Of a stretch of 64,000 bases of DNA, positions 11,077-22,884 are shown piece by piece. Position 1 is the stretch's first letter; each line of letters opens with the position of its first letter. The stretch comes from Corynascus novoguineensis (lineage: Eukaryota > Ascomycota > Sordariomycetes > Sordariales > Chaetomiaceae): the NCBI GenBank assembly GCA_033296725.1, contig MU857638.1, positions 162,994 through 226,993 of the forward strand. Direction: 5' to 3'. Under the pieces are notes generated by a model. That model did no database searches and had not been told where the DNA came from. It saw only the letters and a program-made list of their open reading frames with translations. Made by a program: the position numbers and the translations under genes.

Positions 11077-11988
11077 TTCGACGCGTGGGGCTTGAATGTC
11101 AAGTCATCGAAAGCATTGACGTAGAGAGATCGGAGACGGTTTTGCCGAGATGGACTTTTGACAAGCTCACGTCGGAAGGCGCCCGGAAAAATGTGGTGGG
11201 ACTGGGACCAGGTAGGCACGGTAGGCTGGTCCACTGGTCCCACTTTACCGCCCCGCCCCCGCTCTCGGCTCCGCATTATCGGCGCACGACAAGAAGGAGG
11301 GAAGAACGGGCCCTTACACCAAGTCTCTCGACAAGACGAGGGCGATGGAGTCTGTCGCGTGGAGATCTGGGGATGTGTTTGATGAGCATGGGGGAAGCCA
11401 GATAGATCTCAGGTCCAGCCCAGCATACCAAGCACATGTTCTAGTTCACTGAATCTGGGGCCGATTTGCTTGTTTCTGCGCATTTTTGACCCAGTTCGAG
11501 GTCCCAATTTCACAGTCACATTCAGTTGAAACTACCGGTGCGTCACCCAGGACCACGGATTCAGTCTTCCATGACGCCTAACCTATTTACCCACGGCTCA
11601 TCCCCGGATGTTCCTCCGGGCCTGGCAACCGGGCTGACGGGTCCAGGGAGGCCCCGCTCTTCTCGTGAAGGAAGCCTGCGGCGCCGTTATCCCCGGCAAG
11701 CGCTTCCGATATCCAATGGGATGCCGCTGGTTAAACCAGACCGCCTCCCCCGCACCTCGGAGATACCGTGGGGCGTGTTGTACACACATAGGTGGCGATC
11801 ACGAGGTGTCTCGCAAGCCCCCGTCGACGCCCGATGAAGGCCTGGGTCGGAGGCGCCACAGGCCTATAAAATGGGCCACGATGCTGTTGGAGCTGCAGAA
11901 GACAAGCCAGAACTAGATAGTTGAACCATTTATACCCACTTAGCCCTGATCTCGCTGTCCGTTTGTTCTAGCTCCCGAGACACTCACC
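11077..11988. other. Divergent intergenic region, Swc5 (-) / PhyH-type gene (+)
   Basis: 912 bases. No gene or RNA was recognised. The part from about 11520 to 11900 is G+C-rich and open in several frames on both strands, but no protein family feature appears. The PhyH leader ends in CACTCACC before its ATG. Confidence 0.55.
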
Positions 11989-13270
11989 ATGTCGTCAACC
12001 TCAGTTCTTACCCCCGAGGAGAAGGAGCACTTCCTCATCCACGGGTGGGTAAAGTAAGTGCATTTTCGGTACCAGACTTTGTTCATATCCTTGTCATCCA
12101 TGCATACCTCGGCCTATCTGGGCCTCATTACCTGGTTTTCTTTGGGACACACTACACAAGATATCACTCTGGATATCGACTGATTTACTCCTTTCCCTTG
12201 TTTGGTTTCATCACCCTCTTTCCAAACCGAAACTAATCACCGACTCAGAATCTCCAATGCCTTCACTAGGGAGCAAGCAGAGGACTTTACCGCCAACGTC
12301 TGGACGCGACTGGGAATGGACCCAAATGACCAGTCCACCTGGACGCGTCTGCGCACCAACATGCCCGGTATCCGAAAGTTTGACCCTGCCGTCTTTGCCC
12401 CGCGCGCCTGGGCGGCCATCTGCGAGTTGTGCGGCGGTGAGGACCGCGTCGACCCGGCCTCCAGGGAGTGGCGCGACTCGCTGATTGTCAACCTCGGAGA
12501 CGAGAAGCATGGCGGCAAGCCTATTCCGCCACAAGACCTCCCTGAGTGGCACGTGGTATGCTGACTTCCTGCGTCCTTTAAATCTTCTCCCCTTTACTCC
12601 CCTTTAGCATTCCCAGAAGTATGAAATATCTGACATTGCTGTTCAGGATGGCGACTTTTTCGTCCATTACCTCGACAGCCGCGAGCAGGCGCTGCTGGTG
12701 ACGCCGCTGTTCACAGATATCGTGCCCAACGGGGGCGCGACCATCATCTGCCCCGAGGCAATTCCCAAGATTGCGAAGCACCTACACGATCACCCGGAGG
12801 GCGTGTCACCGCGCATGGTGCCACGCGGGCAACCCAAGTTTGAGCAGGGGCAGGAGAAGGACTTGAGCTTCTTTTGCAACGTGGCCAAGAGCTGCGATAA
12901 CTTCATCGAGGCCACGGGCCAGGTCGGCGACGTGTACTTGATGCACCCGCTCATGCTGCACGCGCCGTCGAGCAACGCGCTGCGCAGGGTACGAATCATC
13001 ATCAACCCGGCCGTATCGCTCAAGACGGAGCACTGCTTCGACCGCGAGGACGGCAACTACAGCCTGGTTGAGCAGTTTACGCTACGCTCGCTCGGCAAGG
13101 ACAGGTTGCCTGGGTGGAAGGCCACGGGGCCCAGGGAGGCCATCGTCCCGGAGCGGGTGCGCATACAGGAACGGATGAAACAGGAGGAGCTGAAGAGACT
13201 CGCCGAACTAGAGGCCAAGAAGGCACAGCAGTCGACAGAAGGGCAGCAGACGGTCAGCGCGACGGCCTAG
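11989..13270 (+). CDS. Phytanoyl-CoA dioxygenase (PhyH)-family protein
   Basis: Three exons: 11989-12053, 12249-12555 and 12647-13270, 331 residues, with frame kept at both junctions (AA|A and phase 0). PhyH enzymes are Fe(II)/2-oxoglutarate-dependent oxygenases. Metal ligands are visible: the H-x-D pair WHVDGDFF, split by intron 2 between V and D, and the distal His in MHPLMLHAPSSN, followed by the Arg of RRVRIIINP that would bind 2-oxoglutarate. The first 22 residues stand on their own small exon. The tail (after about residue 290) is a charged Arg/Glu/Lys helix and low-complexity Gln/Thr. The substrate is unknown; many fungal members are uncharacterised, so a role in phytanic acid oxidation should not be assumed. 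Confidence 0.88.
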
Positions 13271-13650
13271 CCTGTTGTCGGGCGACTTTTAAAAAGAGTC
13301 GCTGTATGACCTGGGTGTCTATTTTGCCAAATACTGTGTAATTCTTGAAATCTCACAATCTCTTCTCAAAGAGCTAAAAAAAAAAAAGAAAAAAAAAAGG
13401 ATGGAGCGTGATCATTGATGGTGCTGTGGGAGCTTTGAGAGTTGTAAAAGTAATGGTGTTGCCTGTTGCAGCCAGCAAGGTTCGCAGCGCCAAGGCCGAG
13501 TCCAGTTGCTGTGGGGAAGCTAAGACCAGACACCCAGAACTTCGATACCACGGCTGATCTATTAACTTTCAATAATCCAAATTGTGATACCGAGCCGCAC
13601 TGCACGTTACAGTTGCCTCCCCCCCGACTCCATACAGTCTTCAACCGAGA
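13271..13650. other. Intergenic, PhyH-type 3' side and WDR70 promoter
   Basis: Includes an A-rich tract at about 13377-13399. No gene was recognised. The leader before the WDR70 ATG is C-rich. Confidence 0.6.
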
Positions 13651-15396
13651 ATGAGTGACAGCGAGAGCGACGACTACAGGGTTGAGGAGCCCATCCTTGC
13701 CCCCGACGATCCCATGCGAGCATTCGTTCCAAAGTCTTTCGGCAAAACTACGAAGGAGGCGAATGTCGCCCGGCAGATCGAGCAGACAAGAAGACAAGTC
13801 GAGAAGCCAGCGCCACAAAAACAAAAGAAGCCTGCTTCTGACAGCGACGACAGCGATGACAGCGACTCCGAATCCGACGACGAGGATGTGGCCGAGAGGT
13901 TCCCTGTAACGCACGAGATGGTGCTCAAGACCCACGAGCGCGCTGTGACGAGCATCGCCCTAGATCCTGCAGGGTCGCGCATGGTCACCGGCTCCCTCGA
14001 CGCCAAAGTCAACTTCCACGACTTTCCCGCCATGACTCCTACAACCCTGCGAGCCTTCAAAAGCGTCGACCCGTGGGAAACCAAGAAGTCGGCGCCCGCT
14101 GATTCGCACGCTATTCAACACGTCGAATTTAGCAGGCACTCGGGCAGCGTCTTTCTTTGCGTTACTGCGCACCCTCAGGCGAAAATCTTGTCTAGAGATG
14201 GAGCTGTGGTGACAGAATTCGTCAAAGGCGACATGTACCTGCGAGACATGAACAATACCAAGGGCCACGTTGGGGAGGTGACATCAGGCACATGGCACCC
14301 CGCGGATCCGAATATTTGCGTAACGGCAGGTTCGGACAGCACGCTGAGGATATGGGACATCAACAACAAGAGGAGCCAGAAGGATGTTATTGTTTTCAAG
14401 TCCAAGGCCGCCGGTACAGCCGGTCGCACAAGGATGACAGCTGTCGCATGGGGAGCCTCTGCGCAGGGGAACAGTTCAGTCCTGGTGTCGGCTGCTCTGG
14501 ATGGGTCGTTAGTCATGTACAGTGGTAATGGCCCATTCACCAGGCCGGCAGCGGAAATCAGAGACGCACACCGACCGGATACTTGGACAGGGGGGATCGA
14601 TATCAGCACCGACGGCCGAATGGTGGTGACGCGGGGCGGAGACGGCCTAATCAAGCTCTGGGACACACGCAAATTCAAGCAGCCCCTCGTCAAGATTGAC
14701 CACCCCTCGACCTCGGACCGGTACCCGATGACCAACATCAAGTATTCTCCCGACTCCCGCTACATCATCACCGGCTCCGCATCTGGCCACCTCCACATCC
14801 TCAACCCTGCCAACCTTCGTCCCGAACACGTCACGCCCATCACACCTGGCATTCCCCTCATCGCTGTAGACTGGCATCCCAAGCTCAACCAGATTCTCAC
14901 CGGCTCCGCCAACGCCGAAACCCGCGTGCTCTACAACCCCTCGCTCTCTACCCGCGGTGCCCTCGAAGTCATGTCACGCGCCCCCAAGAAGCGCCATGTT
15001 GACGACGACCCGGCCTTCACCACCGACCAGAGCCAGCTGGGCCTCTCGGCCGACGCCATTATTACTCCCGGCGCCCTGGCCTCCGCCAAGCGCGGTGGCG
15101 GCGTCTCGGTCTCCGGCAAGACGTCGCGCGACCCATACCGGCCCCAAGTGCAGCAAATCACGCCCTTCATGCGCAGCCAGCCGGACGAGAAGCACATTGA
15201 GGAGAACATACCGCTCAGCCGCATGCTGCATGAGGACCCACGCGAGGCCCTGCTCAAATACGCCGACGTGGCCAAGAAGGACCCCGTCTTCACCGGTGCC
15301 TGGGCCAAGACGCAGCCCGTCACGCAGTACACGGAGCTGAGCGACGAGGAAGAAGGGGGGAAAGAGGGGAGGGACGCCAAAAGGGTTAAAAGGTGA
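13651..15396 (+). CDS. wdr70: WD-repeat protein WDR70 (GAD-1 type)
   Basis: Intronless, 581 residues, start MSDSESDDYRVEEPIL. An acidic, Ser/Asp-rich head with PMRAFVPKSFGK precedes a WD40 propeller (about residues 90-440); blades include TSIALDPAGSRMVTGSLD, GTWHPADPNICVTAGSD followed by STLRIWD, and GLIKLWDTRKFK. The C-terminal tail has RDPYRPQVQQITPFMR and HEDPREALLKYADVAKKDP, typical of WDR70. In fission yeast and animals WDR70 is a substrate receptor of CUL4-DDB1 needed for H2B ubiquitination and end resection at DNA breaks; whether that holds here is inference. The end is charged (KEGRDAKRVKR) and nuclear in character. Confidence 0.9.
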   Translation: MSDSESDDYRVEEPILAPDDPMRAFVPKSFGKTTKEANVARQIEQTRRQVEKPAPQKQKKPASDSDDSDDSDSESDDEDVAERFPVTHEMVLKTHERAVTSIALDPAGSRMVTGSLDAKVNFHDFPAMTPTTLRAFKSVDPWETKKSAPADSHAIQHVEFSRHSGSVFLCVTAHPQAKILSRDGAVVTEFVKGDMYLRDMNNTKGHVGEVTSGTWHPADPNICVTAGSDSTLRIWDINNKRSQKDVIVFKSKAAGTAGRTRMTAVAWGASAQGNSSVLVSAALDGSLVMYSGNGPFTRPAAEIRDAHRPDTWTGGIDISTDGRMVVTRGGDGLIKLWDTRKFKQPLVKIDHPSTSDRYPMTNIKYSPDSRYIITGSASGHLHILNPANLRPEHVTPITPGIPLIAVDWHPKLNQILTGSANAETRVLYNPSLSTRGALEVMSRAPKKRHVDDDPAFTTDQSQLGLSADAIITPGALASAKRGGGVSVSGKTSRDPYRPQVQQITPFMRSQPDEKHIEENIPLSRMLHEDPREALLKYADVAKKDPVFTGAWAKTQPVTQYTELSDEEEGGKEGRDAKRVKR

Positions 15397-15650
15397 TTTC
15401 GATCGGGTGCTTAGTAAAGAAATTGGGTTTTTCCAAGGCGTTTGGGGTTGCTGGCTTAGATACGTACAGAGGGTTTGTCTATCTGGAACAATGATACCTG
15501 GCGTCCTTGGTTTGTTTGGAGATTTCACGCATGTGTTGTTCAAGCTCTTACATTATTCAAGAAGAACAGAAAAGAAGAGCTGTGAAGAGGATCATCGAGT
15601 TAAAAAATCAGTGCAAAAAAAAAGACCAAAAACGAAAGTTAGAAATCGTT

Positions 15651-15721
15651 GCGCCAAGAGGGAATCGAACCCCCCCCTCAACCTTGGAAGGGTTGAATCC
15701 TAACCACTAGACCATTGGCGC
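15651..15721 (-). tRNA. tRNA-Gly (anticodon UCC)
   Basis: On the minus strand, acceptor arms GCGCCAA and TTGGCGC pair perfectly. The D arm contains TAGTGGTTA, the anticodon stem is CAACC/GGTTG with the loop CTTCCAA (anticodon TCC), and the T loop is TTCGATT. No intron. A long T run follows on the minus strand (plus-strand A run at about 15616-15624), a good Pol III terminator. It lies 255 bases past the WDR70 stop, on the opposite strand. Confidence 0.95.
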
Positions 15722-16719
15722 TTTTTAGGTCAGATGTTACCGCAAGAATCTGTCAGCATGTTTACAAACCACGGAAAACGGGAGCAGAAATTTGTCGACC
15801 GAGTAATAAAAGTATGGGAATCTGTTTGAACATGCGACACTTAATTCAAGAGTTAAAAAGCTCTGTTGAAACGTGTCTTGGAAAATGAGACTGTCTAATA
15901 CATTCAATAAGCAGTAACTTAACCATTGTTGATTGAAAGCACACTGTCGAACGCCTTCGGCGAAACAACGCTCGCGACGGCGGATGGAGCAGTGGCAAGC
16001 TGCGCCTCATTGGCCGGTTCACCCAGAGACCGTGTTCTTTGCCGCACGCAAATGTGTTAGGTAAGCCGTGCCAGAATTTTCGCGCGCAGCCTGCAGCACA
16101 GCTCAGACCAGCATCGCCGCGCCATTCAATCTTGTCGCCTGGCTTGCCTCAACCTCCATCCATCAACGGGTGACCGCGCGCATCAAAAAAATCGCCAATC
16201 TGCCTGCGACGCATCGAGGGCCATCTCGATATCGCCGACCGCGAAACGCGCTTCCCCACTACATTCTACCGGGCAACCACACGACCCCAGCTGCCTTTGG
16301 CCGTTCTTCACTTTTTCCACGTCACCGATCCGCCCTCTTCTATTTTCCTTTTCCCCCCACACAGCACGTCGCTATCCCAGGCGCGCGGCTGAACACCCTT
16401 CCCAGTCTCCATCAATCGTGCGCTTGTTCCAGCGACGCGACAACCCCTCTGCACCCACCCCGGGTGGTCATTCACGTCCGCTTTCGCATCGGCCCACGTC
16501 TGCATCGCTGCCGTCACCGATTGCCCACCCTCTTTTTTTTGGACGCGACAGCCTTTGACACTCCACCCTTCGTTTATCGGTGCGCCGCGTCGAAACGCCC
16601 CTCTAGGGTTCTACAAGCCCCTTGCTTGCAACTACCGTCCACCAGATATGCCCAGCCATTGAAATCGCAATTCAGTAATTGAACACCCGGTTGGCATACT
16701 TGACATCGCTGCCGTCGCC
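15722..16719. promoter_or_regulatory. Long promoter/leader of the Snf2/Sth1 gene
   Basis: 998 bases between tRNA-Gly and the remodeller ATG. The part from about 16070 to 16690 is C/pyrimidine-rich and open in one frame for about 200 codons but has no ATG and no family feature, so I read it as leader or promoter. Confidence 0.5.
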
Positions 16720-19700
16720 ATGGCTAGTGTCCAGATGCCGTCTGCGGTGCAGCATCCGGGGTCTGCCATCCCGGCGGGCATGACCCAACAGCAGGCTCAA
16801 GAGGTCTACATGGTCCGTTTTCCCGCATGTTCTTAGCTAAATTTGATACGAGAACGTATCAACGTGACCCTTCGTGCTAACCGCCACATAGAGGTTCCAA
16901 CAAATGAAGAAGCAGGGCGTTCCCAGCAATGACCCCGAGTTCATCAAGACCCAGTCCATCCTCGCCGCCCTCCAGCGCCAGAGCGAATTGCGAAAGCAAC
17001 AGTTGCAGATGCAACAGCAAATGCAACAACAACAGCAGCAACAACAACAGCAACAACAGCAAGTCATGCAAAACGGGACGAACGGTGTTGGCAACGGAAC
17101 TCAACCTGGTCGCCCCACGCAGCCTACCACTGCGCAGACGACAATGCCTCCTTCTACCAATTCGCTCGGTGCGTCCGCGTTACCGGCAACCTCGAACGCC
17201 CCGACAGCCAGTACTGCAGCTGCTGCACCGGCGCAGGGTCAGGCTAGTCAGTTCACACAAGCTCAGCTCAATCTGCTATGGACGCAAATCAAGGCGTTCA
17301 GGATGCTTGGCAAGAATGCTGGCGTCCCTATCCAAATGCAGAAGGCCATATTCGAACACAGGGCGCGGCGCCGCACGTCACTAGCAAAGCAAGACACGCA
17401 GTCCTCCGCCACCAACGCTGCTTCGGACGGTTCGGGACAGGACGCTTCAAAGCCCGGCCCTAGCGGAGGCGGCGCCCAAGGTGAAACTTCACCAGTTCCG
17501 CAGCCCAAGACATTCAAGACAATCAAGTCTCCGTACGACGGTGGGCTCGTGCGCCAAACTATCTCTTACATGGACCATGGGCGCCGGAAAAATCGTCTAA
17601 TTATCCCCGGAATCTTTCCAACGGGCATTGACTTCGAGCAACTGAGGGCGGATCGCGAGAAGATTGTGTTCAACCGCATGAGCGCCAGGTACTCGGAGTT
17701 GAAGTCGCTCCCCGGCAACTTGGCACATTGGGATGCGTCTCAGGACTCCCTTGTGGCTGATGACACGGCCAAGAGGAAAGCCATCATTGAGATGAAGAAG
17801 TTGGCACTCTACTCCAAGCAGCGGGCACTGAGGGACAGGATTGGAAAGCAGATGATGCACTACGACAACCTTGCCATGACCACCAACAGAGCCGCTTACC
17901 GCCGCATGAAGAAGCAGAACGTCCGGGAAGCTCGCGTCACCGAAAAGTTGGAGAAACAGCAACGTGACGCGCGTGAGAACCGGGAGCGCAAGAGACACGT
18001 CGATTTCCTCCAGGCCGTCTACAACCACCGCAACGAGGTTCTCAATGCCGGCCAAGCTCAGCGTTCAAAAACGCAAAGACTCAGTCGTCACATGTATGCT
18101 CATCATTTCAACATTGAAAAAGAGGAGCAGAAGAGGATCGAGAGGACAGCCAAGCAGCGTCTGCAGGCGCTCAAGGCCAACGACGAAGAGGCCTACCTCA
18201 AGTTGCTCGACCAGGCCAAGGATACCCGTATCACTCATTTGCTTCGCCAGACGGACGGCTTCTTGCACCAGCTTGCCTCCTCTGTTCGCGCTCAGCAGCG
18301 GCAGGCTGCCGAACGATATGGCGAGGAGGTCGAGATTCCCGAGGAGAGCGACGTCGACGAAGACGACGAGGAAAGCAGCCGGAAGATTGACTACTACGCT
18401 GTTGCCCATCGTATCAAGGAGGAGGTTACCGAACAGGCCAGCATTCTGGTCGGCGGTACTCTCAAGGAGTACCAGCTCAAGGGCTTGCAGTGGATGCTGT
18501 CTCTCTATAACAACAACCTCAACGGTATTCTTGCTGATGAAATGGGTCTCGGCAAGACAATTCAAACCATCAGCTTGATCACATACCTGATCGAGAAGAA
18601 GCATCAACAAGGCCCGTACTTGGTTATTGTCCCTCTAAGTACCTTGACCAACTGGAACCTGGAATTCGACAAATGGGCTCCTTCGGTTGCCAAGGTGGTC
18701 TACAAGGGTCCTCCAAATGCCAGGAAGATGCAACAGGAGAAAATTCGCCAAGGCAGGTTCCAGGTCTTGCTCACGACATACGAGTACATCATCAAGGACC
18801 GCCCTCTCTTGAGCAAGATCAAATGGTTCCACATGATCATCGACGAGGGCCACCGTATGAAGAACGCAAACTCCAAGCTGAGCGCCACGATTCAACAGTA
18901 CTACAGCACCCGATTCCGCCTCATTCTCACAGGTACCCCTCTGCAAAACAACCTTGCCGAACTCTGGGCCATGCTCAACTTCGTCTTGCCCAATATCTTC
19001 AAATCGGTCAAGACATTCGATGAGTGGTTCAACACACCCTTCGCAAACACTGGCGGCCAGGACAAGATGGAGCTTACAGAAGAAGAACAAATTCTGGTCA
19101 TTCGTCGCTTGCATAAGGTGCTGCGGCCGTTCTTGTTGCGCCGTCTCAAGAAGGATGTTGAAAAGGACCTACCCGACAAGACGGAAAAGGTCATCAAGTG
19201 CAAGTTCTCGGCGCTGCAAGCGCGGCTGTACAAGCAGATGGTTACCCACCAGAAGATTGCCGTCAGCGATGGCAATGGCGGCAAGACGGGTGCTCGTGGT
19301 TTGAGCAACATGATCATGCAGCTGCGGAAGCTTTGCAACCACCCGTTTGTGTTCGACGAAGTCGAGAACCAGATGAATCCTGCCAACGTCAGCAACGACC
19401 TCCTCTGGCGGACGGCCGGCAAGTTCGAGCTTCTGGACAGAATTCTCCCCAAGTACAAAGCGACGGGCCATCGCGTGTTGATGTTCTTCCAGATGACGGC
19501 CATCATGGACATTATGGAAGACTTCCTCCGCTTCCGTGGCATTCAGTACCTCCGTCTCGACGGTACCACAAAGTCGGAAGATCGGTCCGAGCTTCTACGA
19601 GAGTTCAACCGACCGGATTCGCCCTACTTCATGTTCCTTCTTTCGACCCGTGCTGGTGGTCTCGGTCTGAACCTGCAGACAGCCGACACCGTCATCATCT

Positions 19701-21276
19701 ACGACTCCGACTGGAACCCTCATCAAGATCTGCAGGCGCAGGATCGCGCCCATCGTATAGGCCAGAAGAATGAGGTGCGAATTCTCAGACTTATCAGCTC
19801 TGCATCCGTCGAAGAGAAGATCCTCGAGCGCGCCAGGTTCAAACTCGACATGGATGGCAAGGTTATTCAGGCAGGTCGTTTCGACAACAAGTCGTCGGAG
19901 ACGGACCGTGATGCCATGCTGAGGACGCTTCTTGAAACCGCCGACATGGCAGAGTCTGGTGAGCAGGAGGAAATGGATGACGAGGAGTTGAATATGATTC
20001 TTGCGCGGACCGACGAGGAACTTGCGACATTCCAGAAGCTGGATGAGGAGCGGACACGCGACCCCATCTACGGCACAGCGCCGGGCTGCCAAGGTGTCTC
20101 GCGTCTTATGACTGAGGACGAGCTGCCGGACATTTACCTTAACGAAGGCAATCCCGTCGAAGAAGAGGTGGAAATGGTCCTGGGTCGTGGAGCCCGTGAG
20201 CGTACTAAGGTCAAGTACGACGATGGGCTTACGGAGGAGCAATGGCTCATGGCAGTTGACGACGATGAAGACACGCCCGAAGCGGCTGCCGCGCGCAAGG
20301 CAGCCCGCAGAGAAAAGCGCGAGTTGAACAAGTTGAAGCGCAAGGGTCTCTTGACTGGTTCGATAGAGAACTCGCCAGCTGCTAGCCGCGCTAGCACCGA
20401 AGAAGTTGAGACACCGGTAAAGAAACGCGGGCGCAAGCCGGGTAGCAAGAACCAGGACAAGCGCAAGGCGGAGGAAGGTGAGGACGAGCCTCCGGCCAAG
20501 AAGCGCCGTGGACCGCAGGGACGTCCAAAGGCGGTTAGCTTGAACGGCTCTGAGAGCCGCCTCGCGCCCGAGGTGCGCGAGAAGCTGCAGAGAAGCCTCA
20601 GACGCATCTTCGACGGCCTAATGAACCTCGAGGTGGATGATGATGAGCCCCAAGAAAACCCTGACGGCGATGACGATGGTCCGCCGAAGCGCCTCATCAT
20701 TGGGCCTTTCGTCAAGCTCCCGCCCAAGCGTGACTGGGGCGATTACTATCTCATCATTGCCAATCCGATCTGCATGAACGATATCCAAAAGAAGATCAAG
20801 AAGGAGGAGTACCAAAGCCTGGCCGACATGCGGAGGGACTTGGACCTGATGGTCAGCAACTGTCGCACGTTCAACGAAGAGAGCAGCGGGATCTGTCAGG
20901 ATGTGAATTTGATCGAGGTACGTTACTTCCACCCATGTTTACCTGACCCCATCTTTTCTGCTCATTTTACTAACCTGCCCGTCAACAGGCATTCTTCAAA
21001 TCCCAGTTCGAGAAAGAGCTCTCTGAGAACGCAGACCTGCGCGCACTGGAGGACTCATCTACTTCTGCAGCCACCGGGCAAGCAGCCAAGGACGGTTCAG
21101 CCGCCCCGTCAACAGCAGCTACCGACGGAACGCCGCAGCCGACGCCCAGCGGACCGCCGACGAGGATCAAGTTGGTCTCCAACTCGGCCAATTCCAGTGC
21201 CAATGTCAATGCCTCAAATGGCGCGGGCGGCCAGGTTAACGGTGGGAGCAGCGGCATGCAGAGCGATGAGGATTAG
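16720..21276 (+). CDS. SNF2-family chromatin remodelling ATPase, Snf2/Sth1 type (SWI/SNF or RSC catalytic subunit)
   Basis: Three exons: 16720-16812, 16892-20917 and 20989-21276, 1468 residues. Domain order: polyglutamine (about residues 76-88), QLQ-like segment FTQAQLNLLWTQIKAFRML (about 150-170), HSA helix (about 345-420, KRHVDFLQAVYNHRNE), ATPase lobe 1 (DEMGLGKT, then DEGH), lobe 2 (about 880-1000, STRAGGLGLNLQTADTVI), a SnAC-like segment (about 1050-1090), AT-hook-like KKRGRKPGSKN, and a C-terminal bromodomain (about 1265-1380) retaining the acetyl-lysine Asn (NCRTFNEESS). It slides and ejects nucleosomes with ATP. The arrangement fits Snf2/Sth1 and not ISWI, CHD, INO80 or SWR1. Which complex it serves cannot be told from sequence. 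Intron 2 interrupts the bromodomain; branch sites GCTAAC and CTAAC are clear. Confidence 0.95.
17024..17062 (+). repeat. CAA/CAG tract encoding 13 glutamines
   Basis: Thirteen consecutive Gln codons, mixed CAA and CAG, lie in the N-terminal region of the Snf2/Sth1-type protein, next to shorter MQQQ units. Such tracts vary in length between strains. Confidence 0.95.
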
Positions 21277-22336
21277 GGCGTTGTTGAATGACGTTGGTGC
21301 GGGCCCGACAGTGGTTTGGCAAATTCACGGGGTCCGTTTATTTAGTCCTAATTCCCGGTCTTGTGTGATTTGATAAGGCGATTTGTGTTTGCGGCGGCCG
21401 GTCGGGAGCGGAATACGGGGGTTACCGGTGCCATGGCGTTCACGTTATTCGATATTTTTCGCTTTCGCTCCGTCTGGGCTCCAGATGGACCCATTTGGGA
21501 GGTGACGGAAAAAATGTCGCTTTCCTCTTTTATCTCTTTGTCCTAAGATAAACTGGTTAACCGGCCGGTTGATCGATCGACAGCTGAAAGAGCGGCTAGC
21601 TTATTGGCGCCGGACTTTGGGGGGGACGGATTCTCGTTTGGGTTGAAGCTTTGTGATACACTCGAGATGAGGGATGCGGTTTATGGGACCATGTTTGAGT
21701 ATTACGTATTCCGTTGGTGTTTTTAACATACACAAATACCTTTTATTACACATTGCACTTGGCGAGCGGCTGATTTGGTGTCTTTTTGATACTGCTTTTG
21801 CGCTTTTCCTGCTTGTCTTGCGGAGTTCCTGAAAGATCAAAGGTTGTTGCTGGGCTTATGAGCTCTTGGGGCGAGGTGCGAAGTTTGAGAGAGTGGCGAG
21901 ACAAGCAATCACTTTCTCATTCTCCATTCCGCATCAAAACTGCATTCTATGGTTGGGCTGTGTCACCTTATGTGTGTTTGGTGATCTGCGCTGTTCGAAC
22001 CTATAGTATGGCTCACAAAATAGAGGTCGCTAATGGAGAGAAGAAGTACGACGGTGACTGATTTGTTTTCATGGGAGTCACCAAGGTTGTGAACGGAAAA
22101 AGGCGCCGGCGGGATTGAAGGCGTTCTCTTTCCCAGTCACAACCAGACTTTCCGAAGTAAACATACCATACAAACCATTTCTCCTTCGGCTGGTTGATCA
22201 GCAGCAAACCGAATAGTCAAGTCTCCTAGTATCAGTTCTCGGGAAGACCCACCAAGAGTTTCCCACCGGGCGTCTCACCACCACGGAGGCCGTTTCACAA
22301 GCCTTGTACCTACAACTACAACCGCTAAGCTAGCCA
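21277..22336. other. Intergenic, 3' of the remodeller to tRNA-Thr
   Basis: No protein gene recognised. Includes the likely 3' UTR of the remodeller. Short T-rich stretches near 21780 and 21480 are unremarkable. Confidence 0.6.
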
Positions 22337-22437
22337 GCCTGATTAGCATAGTGGCTAATGCGTTGCACTTGTACCGAACCTCCTCCCAGAGTTCTTGACA
22401 ACATGCAAAGATCGCAGGTTCGATTCCTGCATTAGGC
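22337..22437 (+). tRNA. tRNA-Thr (anticodon UGU) with 29-base intron
   Basis: Acceptor arms GCCTGAT and ATTAGGC pair (one G-T). The D arm is GCAT-AGTGGCTA-ATGC, the anticodon stem TTGCA/TGCAA, and the T arm GCAGG-TTCGATT-CCTGC. The loop reads CTTGTA, then an intron (22374-22402), then A38, so the anticodon is TGT with the intron at the standard 37/38 position. Removing it gives 72 bases. A T run at about 22444-22450 terminates transcription. Confidence 0.92.
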
Positions 22438-22884
22438 AGCTGGTCTTTTTGCTCCTCGCTCCTCACTCTCTCTCTCTCTTGCAAGGCGCACGAGCGAGCG
22501 TCCTTCTGGCTGCTTTGGTCCAGGTTGTGAGGTGGGATGGGTGAGCTCATGGGCGGATTCAGTTTAGTGCTTGTAACAGCTGCCACGAGAACATCAGAGG
22601 TCGGCTGAGGCAAGGAACTTGTACGATTCGTGTGTGATATGAGCACCGCTAGTCAACAGGATAACAATGAACAGGTTTTATAGGCTACATTCTTCGTAAA
22701 CTTGAAGTTTCACTTCAAGTGTGAGTATGAAGATCCAACCCCAACCATGTCATACCCAATCCAAACACCCAGAAACCCAAGTCCAGACCCCCTACTCTGC
22801 TATTCCGTAGGCCGTAACCAAATCATCCCCAACGCCAAGAAAACCAAACACTTTTACAGTTGCCCCCACACCGATACATCCCGT
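22438..22884. other. Intergenic, tRNA-Thr to the ZIP transporter
   Basis: The likely 3' UTR of the ZIP gene, plus a CT-rich stretch just after the tRNA (22460-22480). No gene recognised. Confidence 0.6.

Noticed and set aside
16068..16682. About 205 open codons in the leader of the Snf2/Sth1 gene
   Set aside because: No ATG start, pyrimidine-rich base composition and no protein-family feature; more likely promoter or 5' UTR.
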